Positions 8,704 to 19,300 of a stretch of 64,000 bases of DNA are shown here, one piece after another. A program made the translations under genes and the position numbers. Below the pieces are notes generated by a model. The model worked only from the letters and a program-made list of their open reading frames with translations, searched no databases and had not been told where the DNA came from. Origin of the DNA: Alphaproteobacteria bacterium (GTDB taxonomy: Bacteria; Pseudomonadota; Alphaproteobacteria; Rhizobiales; JAKIUO01); contig JAJRPI010000086.1 of NCBI GenBank assembly GCA_024280895.1, forward strand, positions 62,001 to 126,000. Direction: 5' to 3'. Within the stretch, counting starts at the first letter, position 1, and every line of letters starts with the position of its first letter.

Positions 8704-8717
8704 ATGATGTATATCAA
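8704..8717 (-). promoter_or_regulatory. Fnr/FixK-type operator
   Basis: The minus strand reads TTGATATACATCAT, matching TTGAT-N4-ATCAA at 9 of 10 conserved positions. Fnr/FixK proteins of alphaproteobacteria use this box to activate respiratory genes under low oxygen. It lies 71 bp upstream of the 29-residue small gene and 29 bp past the end of clc. Confidence 0.55.
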
Positions 8718-8745
8718 TTATCAAACATATAGTTGAAGACGTAGT

Positions 8746-10416
8746 TTAGCTATTTTGCTCTACATGCGCGTCGATTAGAGCCTGATTATAGTGATGCAAT
8801 GCGTCCACCTTGAAGGCCCAGCCAACAATAAGGTCAGGTTCGCGATGATCTATGACCGGGATGCGATCAAGCCCCGTGCGATCAAAAGTGCGCAGCGCCT
8901 GTTCGATGGTGGCTGATATGGAAAGCCACGGCAATTCATTCTTGTCCTCTAGATTGAAGAGATTGTCTTCCTCTTCCTTAAGCGGTGTCATGAACTGGCT
9001 GACTTTTAAAGTGTGCAAAATATAGCGATGCGGCCCATCACCAAGAAAGAGCCCCCGGCTCGTAAGTTGCCAATGAAAGAAACTTTGGCCAAGAAAGGCG
9101 TTGTGCAGCGATGTGCTAATGGAGACGGCAAGTAATAGAGCGATGGCGACATTGTAGTCGCCGGTCAACTCAAACGCGATCAGAACGGTTGAGATCGGGG
9201 CACCAAGAATACTGGCAGCAACGGCCCCCATACCTGTGATCGCATAAAGACCATGGCTTGAGGCTAAAGTGGGAAAGGCGATTGAGGCAATCAGTCCAAA
9301 GGCCCCACCGGCCATTGCGCCAAGATAGAGGGACGGCGAAAACACCCCTCCTCCAAAACGGCTGGCAAGGGTAATAGAAGTGGCAACAGCCTTTAGCAAT
9401 AATAGTTGCAATAAGAGGGTTAGGGAGAATTGTTGTTTCAGCGCGGCATCGGTTGAATCATAGCCAACCCCCAGGACTTGCGGAAAATAAATTGCGATAC
9501 TACCGATCAGAAAGCCACCGATCACTGGGCGAAGCCATAAAGGAATATCAATGCTGCGAGACAAACGATCAGCCCCTACCAACATCAGTTGAAATGATAT
9601 GGCCACTAATGCACAAAACAGACCGAGCAGTGCAAAAGCTGGAATTTCCCAATTAGTATTGATGTGGTATTCGGGAATGATAAAGGCTGGAAAGTTTCCC
9701 AGGTGGGTGCGAACAATCATGGCGCCTAGAGCGCTGGACAAGGCTATGGGTACGAAGGCTCGCAAGGCATAGTGACCCAGAATGACCTCATGAGCGAACA
9801 AAACCCCAGCCAAAGGCACATTAAAAGAAGCTGAGACAGCAGAGGCAACGCCGCAGGCAAGCAGAGTGCGCCGGGCGCTTTGTGGGAGCGCAAAACGGTC
9901 TTCCAACCATGAAGCGATTGAGGCACCAAGATGTACGACAGGGCCCTCTCTACCAGCACTGGCGCCAGAGCCAAGAGAGAGCGCTGAGACCAGCGCGCTT
10001 TGCAGGCCGTCACGCAGGGAAATCTTAGAGTTTTTGATGGCTTGGGCTTCAATGACATCGGCCACACCATGCGTTCGTTTTCCCGGCATAATATAAACAA
10101 GCAGCAGTCCAACCAACAACCCGCCAATGGTTGGGGCTGCAAGAATGAGGTACCATGGCTGCGAAAGTGCAGCGGTAAACACATTGTCCGAACTGGTCCC
10201 CAGCCACGGGATTTGTATCCATCCAATGAGAATGCGAAACGCCAGGCTGGCATAGGCAGCACACAACCCCACCACAACGGCAATAGACCAAATCACGAGC
10301 TGTTTGGATCTGCGAAACTCAATGAGGTTGGGTTTTATATTATTGGAAAAAAAGTCGAGCATCAGCTGTCTTGGGGCAACTGCTTTTCTTGCTGCTTTTT
10401 TGTTTTTATCGCTCAT
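8746..10416 (-). CDS. ClC-family chloride channel/transporter with a C-terminal CBS domain
   Basis: Integral membrane protein of the voltage-gated chloride channel family, which moves Cl- alone or exchanges it for H+. The gating-glutamate motif GREGP is present (SGASAGREGPVVHLG near residue 155), as are the inner glutamate in LFAHEVILG and GGGVFSPSLYLGAMAGG in the second half. The usual GSGIP anion-filter motif is replaced by KRTHGVADVIEA, a variant seen in one subset of bacterial ClC proteins. Multiple transmembrane helices occupy roughly residues 40-440. The last 90 residues contain a single recognisable CBS-like repeat (LRTFDRTGLDRIPVID), where CBS domains usually come in pairs. AAAGG lies 7 bases upstream of the ATG. 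Channel and antiporter cannot be distinguished from the sequence alone. Confidence 0.9.
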   Translation of the reverse strand: MSDKNKKAARKAVAPRQLMLDFFSNNIKPNLIEFRRSKQLVIWSIAVVVGLCAAYASLAFRILIGWIQIPWLGTSSDNVFTAALSQPWYLILAAPTIGGLLVGLLLVYIMPGKRTHGVADVIEAQAIKNSKISLRDGLQSALVSALSLGSGASAGREGPVVHLGASIASWLEDRFALPQSARRTLLACGVASAVSASFNVPLAGVLFAHEVILGHYALRAFVPIALSSALGAMIVRTHLGNFPAFIIPEYHINTNWEIPAFALLGLFCALVAISFQLMLVGADRLSRSIDIPLWLRPVIGGFLIGSIAIYFPQVLGVGYDSTDAALKQQFSLTLLLQLLLLKAVATSITLASRFGGGVFSPSLYLGAMAGGAFGLIASIAFPTLASSHGLYAITGMGAVAASILGAPISTVLIAFELTGDYNVAIALLLAVSISTSLHNAFLGQSFFHWQLTSRGLFLGDGPHRYILHTLKVSQFMTPLKEEEDNLFNLEDKNELPWLSISATIEQALRTFDRTGLDRIPVIDHREPDLIVGWAFKVDALHHYNQALIDAHVEQNS

Positions 10417-10491
10417 TCAACAAACCTTTGCGTGATGGTCTGCATCTGTTTGCGTTCACCGGCTTGAGGTCATTGGCGGGATCGAATCATC

Positions 10492-10507
10492 CCAATTTCA
10501 AAATTGG
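10492..10507. promoter_or_regulatory. Short palindrome upstream of clc, possible operator
   Basis: CCAATTTCAAAATTGG is a perfect 7-bp inverted repeat about a 2-bp centre, located between the clpA terminator and the clc start. It could be a regulator-binding site; no regulator can be named. Confidence 0.25.
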
Positions 10508-10545
10508 TCCATAATATTCGTTTATACGACTGGGCACAAAAAACA

Positions 10546-10580
10546 ACTCTTCCCTTCACGTTCAAGTGAAAGAAAGAGTT
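10546..10580 (-). terminator. Terminator downstream of clpA
   Basis: AACTCTT (10546-10552) pairs with AAGAGTT (10574-10580), with an inner TTCAC/GTGAA stem closed by a 6-base loop. A T-run follows on the plus strand, and GTTTTTTG follows when read on the minus strand. It lies 39 bp past the clpA stop. Confidence 0.75.
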
Positions 10581-10618
10581 TTTTTATTCAGTCGTAATAT
10601 AGGCAGGGTTTTCAATGC

Positions 10619-13045
10619 CTACTTATCGCTAAGTGGCACTTTGGGAACTGAACTTGAGCCCTTTCCTTTGCCAGCTTGGCGTTTTCTCTTTGTCGCAGGT
10701 TTTTTTGCCTTGGTCGTTTTGGCTTTTTCCGCGACAGTTTTTTTGACAGGCTTTGGAGGCGGTTTGGGTTTGAAATATTCAAATCCAAGTTTTTTCTTAC
10801 CGCCTGTTTTATTCATGATGACCCGCACGGTGCCACCATTTTGCAGCTTGCCAAATAAAAGTTCTTCAGCAAGTGGCTTCTTGATGTGTTCTTGAATGAC
10901 CCGCGCCAATGGGCGTGCGCCATAGCGTTCATCATAGCCTTCAGCAGCCAGCCAGGCATTGGCCTCATCTGACAGCTCAATTGTGACATTGCGTTCGCTA
11001 AGCTGGGCTTCGAGCTGAAACACGAACTTTTCGACGATTTTGGCAATTACATTTTTCGGCAATGCGGAAAATGACACAACGGCATCAAGGCGGTTTCTGA
11101 ACTCGGGAGAGAACAAGCGCTTGATTGCTTCTTCATCGTCGCCTTCTCGTTTGCTGCGATTGAAACCAATGGGTGCCTTGGCCATGTCAGCAGCACCAGC
11201 ATTTGTGGTCATTATGATGATGACATTACGGAAATCAACGGCTTTGCCATTGTGATCCGTTAATTTGCCATGATCCATCACCTGCAGCAATATGTTGAAC
11301 AGATCAGGATGAGCTTTTTCGATTTCATCAAGTAATAAGACACAATGGGGATGCTGATCGATGCCGTCGGTTAAAAGACCACCTTGATCAAAGCCCACAT
11401 ATCCAGGAGGCGCACCGATGAGACGTGAAATCGTATGGCGTTCCATATATTCGGACATATCAAACCGCAATAACTCAACACCCATCAAGGAAGCAAGCTG
11501 TTTTGCGACTTCTGTTTTACCAACACCAGTGGGGCCGGAGAACAGGTAGCTGCCGATTGGTTTTTCAGGTTCACGCAAGCCGGCTCTGGCCAGTTTGATG
11601 GCACTGCCCAGGGCTTCAATCGCCGTATCTTGTCCGAACACCACTCGTTTGAGGTCGCGGTCAATATTACGCAAGACCGTGGCGTCGTCCTTGCTGATGG
11701 TCTTGGGTGGAATACGAGCCATACGCGCAATTGTGATCTCGACTTCTTTTACACCAATGGTTTTTTTGCGCTTGTCAGGGGGAAGCAACATCTGCGAGGC
11801 GCCGGTTTCATCAATGACGTCGATCGCTTTGTCGGGCAGTTTGCGGTCATGAATATATTTCGCCGATAGCTCCACGGCTGTTTTGATGGCGGGAACTGAA
11901 TATTGGATATTGTGAAATTCCTCATAATAGGGCTTGAGGCCTTTCAATATCTCGATGGTGTCCTCAATCGAGGGTTCCTTGACGTCGATCTTCTGGAAGC
12001 GGCGCACCAGTGCCCTGTCCTTCTCAAAATGCTGACGATATTCCTTGTATGTTGTTGAGCCGATGCACCGTAAAGAGCCATTTTGCAGTGCAGGTTTCAA
12101 AAGATTGGACGCATCCATTGCGCCGCCAGATGTGGCACCAGCGCCGATGACCGTGTGAATTTCATCAATAAACAAGATACCGCCGGGGTAATCCTCGATT
12201 TCCTTCATAACGGCTTTCAGCCGCTCTTCAAAATCTCCGCGATAGCGCGTGCCAGCCAGCAGTGAACCCATATCAAGTGAGAATATAGTGCTGTCTTCCA
12301 AGACTTCAGGCACTTCGCCTCGGACGATCTTCCGGGCCAGGCCTTCTGCAATGGCCGTTTTACCAACGCCAGGATCCCCCACGAACAAGGGATTGTTTTT
12401 CTGGCGACGACACAGAACCTGAATGGTGCGGTCTATTTCTTCACCGCGGCCGATCAATGGGTCGATTTTACCTTCGCGCGCTTTCTCATTGAGATCGACG
12501 CAATAGGTATCAAGCGCATCATTTGACTTGCCTGCTGGCTCTTCGCCAAAGGAAGGTGTGTCTTCTTCAATACCGCTGATATGGCGAGGTTCTGACATAT
12601 CATCGCGTTTGGCGATGCCATGCGAGATATAGTTGACCGCATCAAAGCGGGTCATATCCTGTTCTTGCAGAAAATAAGCGGCGTGGCTTTCGCGCTCCGC
12701 AAAAATGGCGACCAGCACATTGGCACCGGTGACTTCTTCGCGTCCAGATGACTGTACATGAATGATCGCGCGGTGAATAACACGCTGAAAACCCGCTGTG
12801 GGCTGCGCTTCATGTTCTTCATCGTCAATGACAATACCTGTTAGCTCTGTTTCGAGATAATGTTGAACCTTACCTCGCAATTCATCAATATCGACCATAC
12901 AGGCTCGCATGACCGCCGCAGCATCAGTATCGTCAATCAGTGAGAATAACAGATGTTCCAGTGTTATGAATTCGTGATCGTACTCATTGGCATATTCCAA
13001 CGCCCGATGCAGTGCTTCTTCCAGTTTTGTCGAAAATGACGGCAT
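10619..13045 (-). CDS. clpA: ClpA, ATPase subunit of the ClpAP protease
   Basis: AAA+ unfoldase that feeds substrates, including N-degron proteins delivered by ClpS, to ClpP. The N-terminal double Clp-N repeat starts at [16 protein letters not shown]. The first AAA domain has [15 protein letters not shown] and [14 protein letters not shown]; the second has [27 protein letters not shown] and [11 protein letters not shown] place the start at ATG 13045, behind a GAGG Shine-Dalgarno, giving 808 residues. That is about 50 longer than E. coli ClpA. The excess is a lysine/proline-rich C-terminal tail (from [20 protein letters not shown] onward), probably disordered. clpS lies 20 bp upstream on the same strand. 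Confidence 0.97.
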   Translation of the reverse strand: MPSFSTKLEEALHRALEYANEYDHEFITLEHLLFSLIDDTDAAAVMRACMVDIDELRGKVQHYLETELTGIVIDDEEHEAQPTAGFQRVIHRAIIHVQSSGREEVTGANVLVAIFAERESHAAYFLQEQDMTRFDAVNYISHGIAKRDDMSEPRHISGIEEDTPSFGEEPAGKSNDALDTYCVDLNEKAREGKIDPLIGRGEEIDRTIQVLCRRQKNNPLFVGDPGVGKTAIAEGLARKIVRGEVPEVLEDSTIFSLDMGSLLAGTRYRGDFEERLKAVMKEIEDYPGGILFIDEIHTVIGAGATSGGAMDASNLLKPALQNGSLRCIGSTTYKEYRQHFEKDRALVRRFQKIDVKEPSIEDTIEILKGLKPYYEEFHNIQYSVPAIKTAVELSAKYIHDRKLPDKAIDVIDETGASQMLLPPDKRKKTIGVKEVEITIARMARIPPKTISKDDATVLRNIDRDLKRVVFGQDTAIEALGSAIKLARAGLREPEKPIGSYLFSGPTGVGKTEVAKQLASLMGVELLRFDMSEYMERHTISRLIGAPPGYVGFDQGGLLTDGIDQHPHCVLLLDEIEKAHPDLFNILLQVMDHGKLTDHNGKAVDFRNVIIIMTTNAGAADMAKAPIGFNRSKREGDDEEAIKRLFSPEFRNRLDAVVSFSALPKNVIAKIVEKFVFQLEAQLSERNVTIELSDEANAWLAAEGYDERYGARPLARVIQEHIKKPLAEELLFGKLQNGGTVRVIMNKTGGKKKLGFEYFKPKPPPKPVKKTVAEKAKTTKAKKPATKRKRQAGKGKGSSSVPKVPLSDK

Positions 13046-13065
13046 TATTCCTCGCCTTTGGCTTG

Positions 13066-13404
13066 TTACTCTTTCTCCATTGTACATTGCAACGGATGTT
13101 CATTCTGTCTGGCGACATTCATCACCTGTGAAACTTTTGTTTCAGCTACTTCATAGGTAAAAACTCCACATATTCCAATGCCCGAGCGATGTACTTGCAA
13201 CATGATCCCTGTTGCCTCGCTGCGGGATTTATTAAAATACTGTTCAAGGACATAAATGACGAAATCCATCGGGGTGTAATCGTCATTCAACAGCAATACT
13301 TTGTACAGCCGTGGCTTTTTAGTCCGAGTGCGAGGCTTGGTAATGACATCGGTTCCAGTGCCGCTATCATCTCCCTCTTCCTTGTCATCTTTATCTTCGC
13401 CCAT
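13066..13404 (-). CDS. clpS: ClpS, N-end-rule adaptor for ClpA
   Basis: Adaptor that binds N-terminal destabilising residues and docks on the ClpA N-domain. The core [18 protein letters not shown] contains the NDDYTPM substrate pocket, followed by [30 protein letters not shown] choose ATG 13404 (MGEDKDDK), giving 112 residues, the usual size. The open frame extends 46 codons further upstream, but that stretch is not family-like. It is cotranscribed with clpA. Confidence 0.95.
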   Translation of the reverse strand: MGEDKDDKEEGDDSGTGTDVITKPRTRTKKPRLYKVLLLNDDYTPMDFVIYVLEQYFNKSRSEATGIMLQVHRSGIGICGVFTYEVAETKVSQVMNVARQNEHPLQCTMEKE

Positions 13405-14044
13405 AACTGGTCGATTTAAGAGTGTTAAAACGCTTGTGTGGGCAAAATTCCGTTGTTTTCGCCATCTTTTTTCAATCACTACTCTGGTCATTCTTCCTAA
13501 TAATGCTGCAATAGCAGTCACTGATTTTATAGTTTGGGCCATTATACACCAATTTCAACCCATATCTGAAAGAGATCGCGATTAAATTGCTCGAATGCGA
13601 CTTTCAGGTTGTTACCACCTTTATACAACATGCCAAAGCGCAATAGTAATCCATAGTTGACGAGTTTCCAGAGTGGCGCTAGGTGCGTGCACTTTCTCTC
13701 ATTTCAGGGTGGATATTGCTATGTGTTCTCTCTTCGAGAGCCATGGTTAATCAAGGAAAACGGATGGTTAAGACGATTATATTCCAAAAACAGCACGCGG
13801 TTTAACGAAATAATAAGCATGATCTCCCATTATCAATCAAATGGTGTGGTGGTTGAAATGTGACCATTTCGGGAATTCTTACTGACGGGTATTGATTGCC
13901 TTACTCAGGTCACTAAGAGCCTCATTTTTAGATACAAGCGCTCTTGAGTTTCGCGTTGGCGCCGATCATATGCGCTTTGTCTAAAATGGTTAGTTTCGTC
14001 TTAAAGTGGATTATTTTAGTAGTTTCCAGGGGAGCAATCTTGTT
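13405..14044. other. 640-bp divergent intergenic region, no gene seen
   Basis: This separates clpS (minus) from the D,D-carboxypeptidase gene (plus) and must hold promoters for both. A 68-codon plus-strand frame at 13657-13863 has neither a ribosome-binding site nor protein-like composition, and I do not call it. Confidence 0.6.
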
Positions 14045-15331
14045 ATGTCGTGTAGGTATTTTGTGAATAGTATGATTGCTAACGCTTTTGGAAAGACGGT
14101 CACTGCACTTCTTGCCCTCTCACTTGTTGTCGGACTATCCGCATCCGCGAGTGCAAATGCAAAATATGCTGCCATTGTGATCGATGGAAATACGGGAAAA
14201 GTTTTGCATTCCTACAAGCCGGATGCTGCACGTTTCCCCGCCTCCCTGACCAAAATCATGACACTATATATTCTTTTTGATTATCTTAAAAAGGGTCGTC
14301 TGACGACTAATACAAAATTTTATGTGACCCCTCATGCCGCATCACAACCGCCCTCTAAACTTGGTTTAAAGGCTGGTTCGCATATCAAGATCAAAAATAT
14401 TATAGGGGCACTGGTCACTAAGTCAGCAAATGATGTGGCTGCGACTGTTGCAGAAAATATAGCTGGTAGCGAAGCCAAATTCGCACGCATGATGACGAAG
14501 AAGGCAAGATCCCTGGGTATGTATAGTACGACGTTTAAAAATGCGTCGGGGCTTCCTAATCGACTTCAAAAAACCACGGCCCGCGACATGGCAAAGCTGT
14601 CCATGCGGATCATGAACGACTTCCCGCGTTATGCGAAAGCGTTTAGAACACGCAGATTCAAATATGGCCGACGGTCTTTTCGCAATCACAATGGTCTTCT
14701 TTATTCGTACAAGGGGACGGAGGGTATAAAAACCGGCTACACGCGGGCTTCTGGTTTCAACCTGACATCGTCGGTGAAGCGAGGAAACAAGCATCTCATC
14801 GCTGTCGTGATGGGTGGTAAATCTACCCGCAGTCGTAACGCCGAAATGCGCCGTTTGTTGAATAAAAATTTTCCACGAGCCACCGATATGAAACGCAAAA
14901 GGTCATTGTCGCAGCGCATGGCCCTAATGGACCCTAAACGCGCTTCACAATCCATTCGCTACACGGCAGCGACGACTTTATCGACGTGGAAAAACAAACA
15001 GGCTAAAAAGTACGTTGTTCAAAAACCGAAATTGGCGAGTAAGTCATATGGAATTGGAAAATATACCAGCCGTCGTTCCAGTTCTGGTTATGACATCCAA
15101 ATCGGTGCGTATCCAGATCGCAAGAGGGCCGTTGGCAAACTGGCCCAAACCGAGAGCAAAGCCAAGTCTATACTAGACGTCCATCGGCCCTATATTATGC
15201 AGTATGAAAAGAACGGAACCAATTACCATCGCGCCCGCTTTGCAAATTTTGGATCACGAACCTCAGCTTCTGTTGCTTGCAAACATCTCAAGTCCAAACT
15301 CAAGATGAACTGTATCGTCATGTTGCCGTAA
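14045..15331 (+). CDS. D-alanyl-D-alanine carboxypeptidase with a C-terminal SPOR domain
   Basis: Low-molecular-weight penicillin-binding protein (peptidase S11) that trims the terminal D-Ala of peptidoglycan stem peptides in the periplasm. The active-site motifs are SLTK (serine-acyl motif, in RFPASLTKIMTLY), SAN and KTGYT. The N-terminus has a signal peptide ending near SASANA. The last 75 residues (SGYDIQIGAYPDRKRAV to the end) are a SPOR domain, which binds denuded glycan at the division site. This architecture is common in alphaproteobacteria. The start at ATG 14045 has GGGGAG ten bases upstream; an ATG at 14072 would begin right at the signal peptide and is also possible. The protein is markedly basic. 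Confidence 0.93.
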   Translation: MSCRYFVNSMIANAFGKTVTALLALSLVVGLSASASANAKYAAIVIDGNTGKVLHSYKPDAARFPASLTKIMTLYILFDYLKKGRLTTNTKFYVTPHAASQPPSKLGLKAGSHIKIKNIIGALVTKSANDVAATVAENIAGSEAKFARMMTKKARSLGMYSTTFKNASGLPNRLQKTTARDMAKLSMRIMNDFPRYAKAFRTRRFKYGRRSFRNHNGLLYSYKGTEGIKTGYTRASGFNLTSSVKRGNKHLIAVVMGGKSTRSRNAEMRRLLNKNFPRATDMKRKRSLSQRMALMDPKRASQSIRYTAATTLSTWKNKQAKKYVVQKPKLASKSYGIGKYTSRRSSSGYDIQIGAYPDRKRAVGKLAQTESKAKSILDVHRPYIMQYEKNGTNYHRARFANFGSRTSASVACKHLKSKLKMNCIVMLP

Positions 15332-15379
15332 AGGTTTCATTGATGGTGACATGAGGTGTTGTGTGCCGCAAAGCTTATT

Positions 15380-16159
15380 TTATTTGGTGGAACCCGTCAC
15401 TTTAGGCGTGTCTTCGTCACTGTCCGCCAAGCGAGACCGCAAAGCTTTGATGTCAAACCATTTACCTTGCGGTAGCAGACGCATACGAAGATAGGCCCAG
15501 TTATCGGATGATTTGACGAGTGTATAGAAATTACCGACGGGAGGCGCAATATATAAAACACCTCCCAGAACTGCCGTCATCAAGATGGCCGATGCTGGCT
15601 TTTTATAGTCAAATAGTTTCATTGCCGTACCAAAAGATCGTTTCACCCGGTTGCCAGCGAAATCGATGCTGTAGAGCTCGTCAAGTAAGAGATGAGTGAG
15701 AGCTCCGATGAAAACGATCGTGCCACCCATCCAGGCAACTGTATCCGTTTTTTCAAGAAAATTATAAAAAATCGCGGCTCCTGTGACACCAAAGAATATA
15801 TTGGCAAGCAAAGAGTGGAAAACCCCTCGATGTACCGTAAATTCGTGAAAAAGTTTCCAGACGAAATAGCGAATAAATATAAAGATTGCCAGCCATAGCA
15901 AGCAGAGTTCCGCAATTGACAGGAATTGTGAATAATGAAACAGGGCAATGAACGCAAAAAACATCCCGAAACCAGAAAATACGGTACGAGATTGTTTCGA
16001 GCTTTCAAGATCAATGTCAGGCAGAATGCTGCCAAGTGTACCTGCGATTGTTAAAAAAACCGCTTCACTGGGTGTTACCAGTGCCGCTGCCATGGCAACT
16101 GTTGCAATGACCCCGCTGGTTAAGACTCCGACCGTAATATGAGTTTGAAAATTTGCCAT
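15380..16159 (-). CDS. YdjM-family membrane protein (metal-dependent hydrolase-like)
   Basis: A 259-residue integral membrane protein of the family annotated as inner-membrane-bound, metal-dependent hydrolase (E. coli YdjM). Conserved polar motifs sit next to membrane segments: TLGSILPDIDLESS near residue 42, VHRGVFHSLL near 112 and THLLLDELYS near 155. The Asp/His residues are candidate metal ligands. About five to six hydrophobic helices are visible. The ATG has a strong GAGGAGAG upstream. The biochemical activity of the family is not established. It converges with the D,D-carboxypeptidase gene across 48 bp. Confidence 0.8.
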   Translation of the reverse strand: MANFQTHITVGVLTSGVIATVAMAAALVTPSEAVFLTIAGTLGSILPDIDLESSKQSRTVFSGFGMFFAFIALFHYSQFLSIAELCLLWLAIFIFIRYFVWKLFHEFTVHRGVFHSLLANIFFGVTGAAIFYNFLEKTDTVAWMGGTIVFIGALTHLLLDELYSIDFAGNRVKRSFGTAMKLFDYKKPASAILMTAVLGGVLYIAPPVGNFYTLVKSSDNWAYLRMRLLPQGKWFDIKALRSRLADSDEDTPKVTGSTK

Positions 16160-16328
16160 GCGCCCTGCTCTCCTCGAGAATTTCGAATGAGCATCAGGTT
16201 TACGCGTTTCAATCCTAAGAAATACTTAACAAGGTCTGAATGAATCATTCCAGCAGAGCATTGCAAGCTCGGATTGGTGGCAGGTCGTTGCTGATCGTAA
16301 GTTATTGATTTGTACTTTCGCCAGATTG

Positions 16329-19300
16329 CTAGCGCTGGCGTTTCTGGCGGCGGCGCTTTTGGGGTAAATTGCGAAATTGTTGGTCTTTGACGGAATTATT
16401 AAAATCGAAAATCTGCCGGAACACGCCAGGAGTGAGAATTGATACAGGGTTGACAATGACCGTTGGTTTCGACGTTGGTCCCTCGATGGCGAAAGTGACA
16501 CCAAATACGCCTTCTCCTTTGCGCCCTACTAATAAGTCACTCAATACCGGAATTTCACCAATCGCCGCGTTGAGACCGTAAAGCGGGACATAGGTTCCAC
16601 CAAGACGCATTGTTTCTGTACGAAAATCGATCTTTCCTCGCAACGTGGCACCAATGACGGGACCATTGACGTAAGAATCATGTAAAATGAATTGGCCATC
16701 CCCATAGGAGAATGGTGCTTTCAATTGGTCAAATTGCATTTTTGTTTGCACTATTTTTTGTTTGCGTGATTTTGACTTTTGACGGGCGGCACTCATTAGG
16801 TCGTTCTGGAACACGTTTGACGCGTTGGTATCTCCAGATATTTTCTGAGAACTGATGACGAAAAAGTCTTTAATCCAGAGTGTCCCTCGATTGCCCCTTG
16901 AACGCTTTGCATCCAGATTTACTTTCAGGGAAAGCTGCCCGCCTTGAATGTTTGGGTAGAGACCAATCATTCGAAAAGTCGTACCCGCATCGGTGCTTTC
17001 AACCTTCATGACCCGCCGTTTGCCGTTCTTTGGCTCCATGCGCATTGCAATCATGGATTGGCCGTTCAGCCTCCCCTTGAAGTCAAATAAAGAAACCTTG
17101 TTATCTCGCTGTTTAACGTCAACTCTGGCCCCAGTGATATAGGCTCCTTTACCACCAGCAATTGTGCCAATTTCAGCATGAAAGTTGTAATCGATTCCCG
17201 GTCCTCCAGAGTTGCTTTTTTTCGTTGATTTTGATTTCCCAAAAAATTGATTGCGCAATAAGCGTCGACCATCGAGATTTTGTATTTTCGCGGTTATGTC
17301 GAGAATACCTTTAATGTTGCGCTTGCCCGTGACGTTCATATTATTGATATGATTGAACGAAAATTTTGGAAAATGAAAAGAATGGAGTTTGCTGTCTTTT
17401 CCGTTTAGTTTAAGAGCTCCCTCCAGAATGAGCTGGTTCCCCACCAAGCTGAAATTATCAAGATTGATGATATCATTTTTTGCCTGTTTCACATCAAATT
17501 GCAAAACTGCTGCGGTTCCTGGATGCTTAGTCCAGCCAATCATTTTATTTGTTAATTTGGCGTTTGTCAGATCCGCTCTGACCTGCACACCAGTGGAGGC
17601 TGCACTAGTGGGCGAAGCTGTTATCACAACGGGAATGTCACCTTTGAGAAAACGGTTGAGTTTTGATAAGCCAAGCTTGCGGCGGCTGGATCTGCTTAAG
17701 ATAGCGCTTAGACGAATAGGAGGCTGATTAGCTTTCCTCGCCCCAAAAATACGTTGCCAGTTGATTTTAACTGGTATCCCCTTAATGACTACGCCACCAT
17801 CAGCCTCGACCGCTTTCTCGCTGAGTTTTATATTGATTGAGCCACCTTCGATCGACAAATCTCCGAACAGTTTTTTGCTTCTCATTTTTGTCAGTCGCAA
17901 ATTGCCATTCAAACCAATATTGTTGAAATCAAGGTCGTCTTTTAGCGGGATGTGCATATTGACGACACCTTTTAAATTGCCATCAATACGGTTTGCCATA
18001 TTCCCTGTCATGCCCGTTGTCTTCAGAGCCGGTTGATTTATGAATCGGGTTATATCTTGAGCTTTCCCCTCCAGGCGAAAGCTTAGATTTGCTCCGGGGT
18101 CTTCTTCTCGCAGATCCGAAACTGAGAAATTACCATGAGAAAGTTTGAGTGGTGTCCCTTTACGCAGATTGATCCGCCCTTTTGGAATATCGATACTTAA
18201 CTGTCGCCCTGTGATTTTTAAGCTGGCATCTGGTATCTTCAACGGGAGCAACCCCTCGTGATATTTAACAAGCAGATCGCTAAGCTTGACGTTCAAGCTA
18301 ACCATTTTTGGGGCAATGTCGGTCTTAAAGGGCAGTTTAGCCAATGTGCCAGCCGGGATTGCCACTTTGAAGTTACCTGATACAATCTGCCCTTCACGAA
18401 TTTTATTACCCACCCATTTGCGTGCATCAATGGCCAATATTCTAGGCCATAGTCTTTTCAGCACCGGCACAGATATGCTGGACATTTTACCTCTGAGATA
18501 AACGCCTGGTGATGTCTCAAAATCAGCAAGATAGCCTTTCAGGTTGATTGTTGCGTTGCCAGTTCTTAGGAAAAGACCGGCAATATCAACTCGTTCGGCG
18601 TCGGGACTAAATGACCCCGTAACCCACCATTCGTCGATAATCACGGGAGCAAGATCAAAATCTTTTGCAGCAAGGCGCGTCTCTTCGCCCTTTAACGTGA
18701 AATTCCATTTCCTGGACGAATTGCTCAATTGCACAATGCCCGATAGATGAGTTTGATTATTTCCCCACTTAAACAATGATGGCAGAATAAGTAGTTTATT
18801 TGCGTTTTTCGTATAGGCGACTTTGAGTTCGCCAATATCGAGATTTACGGATTCAATGCCATCAGATTTATCAAGCCATGGGACCAGGATCTTCCCAGCC
18901 GCAAGGCGTATATTGGCAAAGGCACTTTGCACTTCTCCTTGATTGTTGAGTTTTGCGTTGACCTTGCCGTCAAAAGGAATGTTGAAATATTTTAGAACAC
19001 CAAGATTTGGGAATAGCCGCTGAAGCGAGGCTGGAGTGACATCTTTGAATCCAAAATCCAATTGAAGATCTTGGGTATTGTCGGTTTGCTTCGTTTGAAA
19101 ACGTATATTCCAGGGTTTTATCTGTTCGCTTTTTTCACCGATTCCAACTTTACCAAAGCCGCGGATCAAGCTGCTTTTATTGCTATGTTTTAGATCAATG
19201 ATGAAATCAGGGATTTTCCACGAATAATCATCTCCGCCATTTTTGAAGCGGACGGTCGCATCGCGGACCCCAAACTGGGTCAAGTATGACGTGGTATTGC

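Noticed and set aside
10441..10510. tRNA-like TPsiC arm (GATCGAAT) near clc
   Set aside because: No acceptor or anticodon stem can be built around it; only a short palindrome is present.
13657..13863. 68-codon frame in the clpS/carboxypeptidase intergenic region
   Set aside because: No ribosome-binding site, atypical composition, no hydrophobic or domain pattern.
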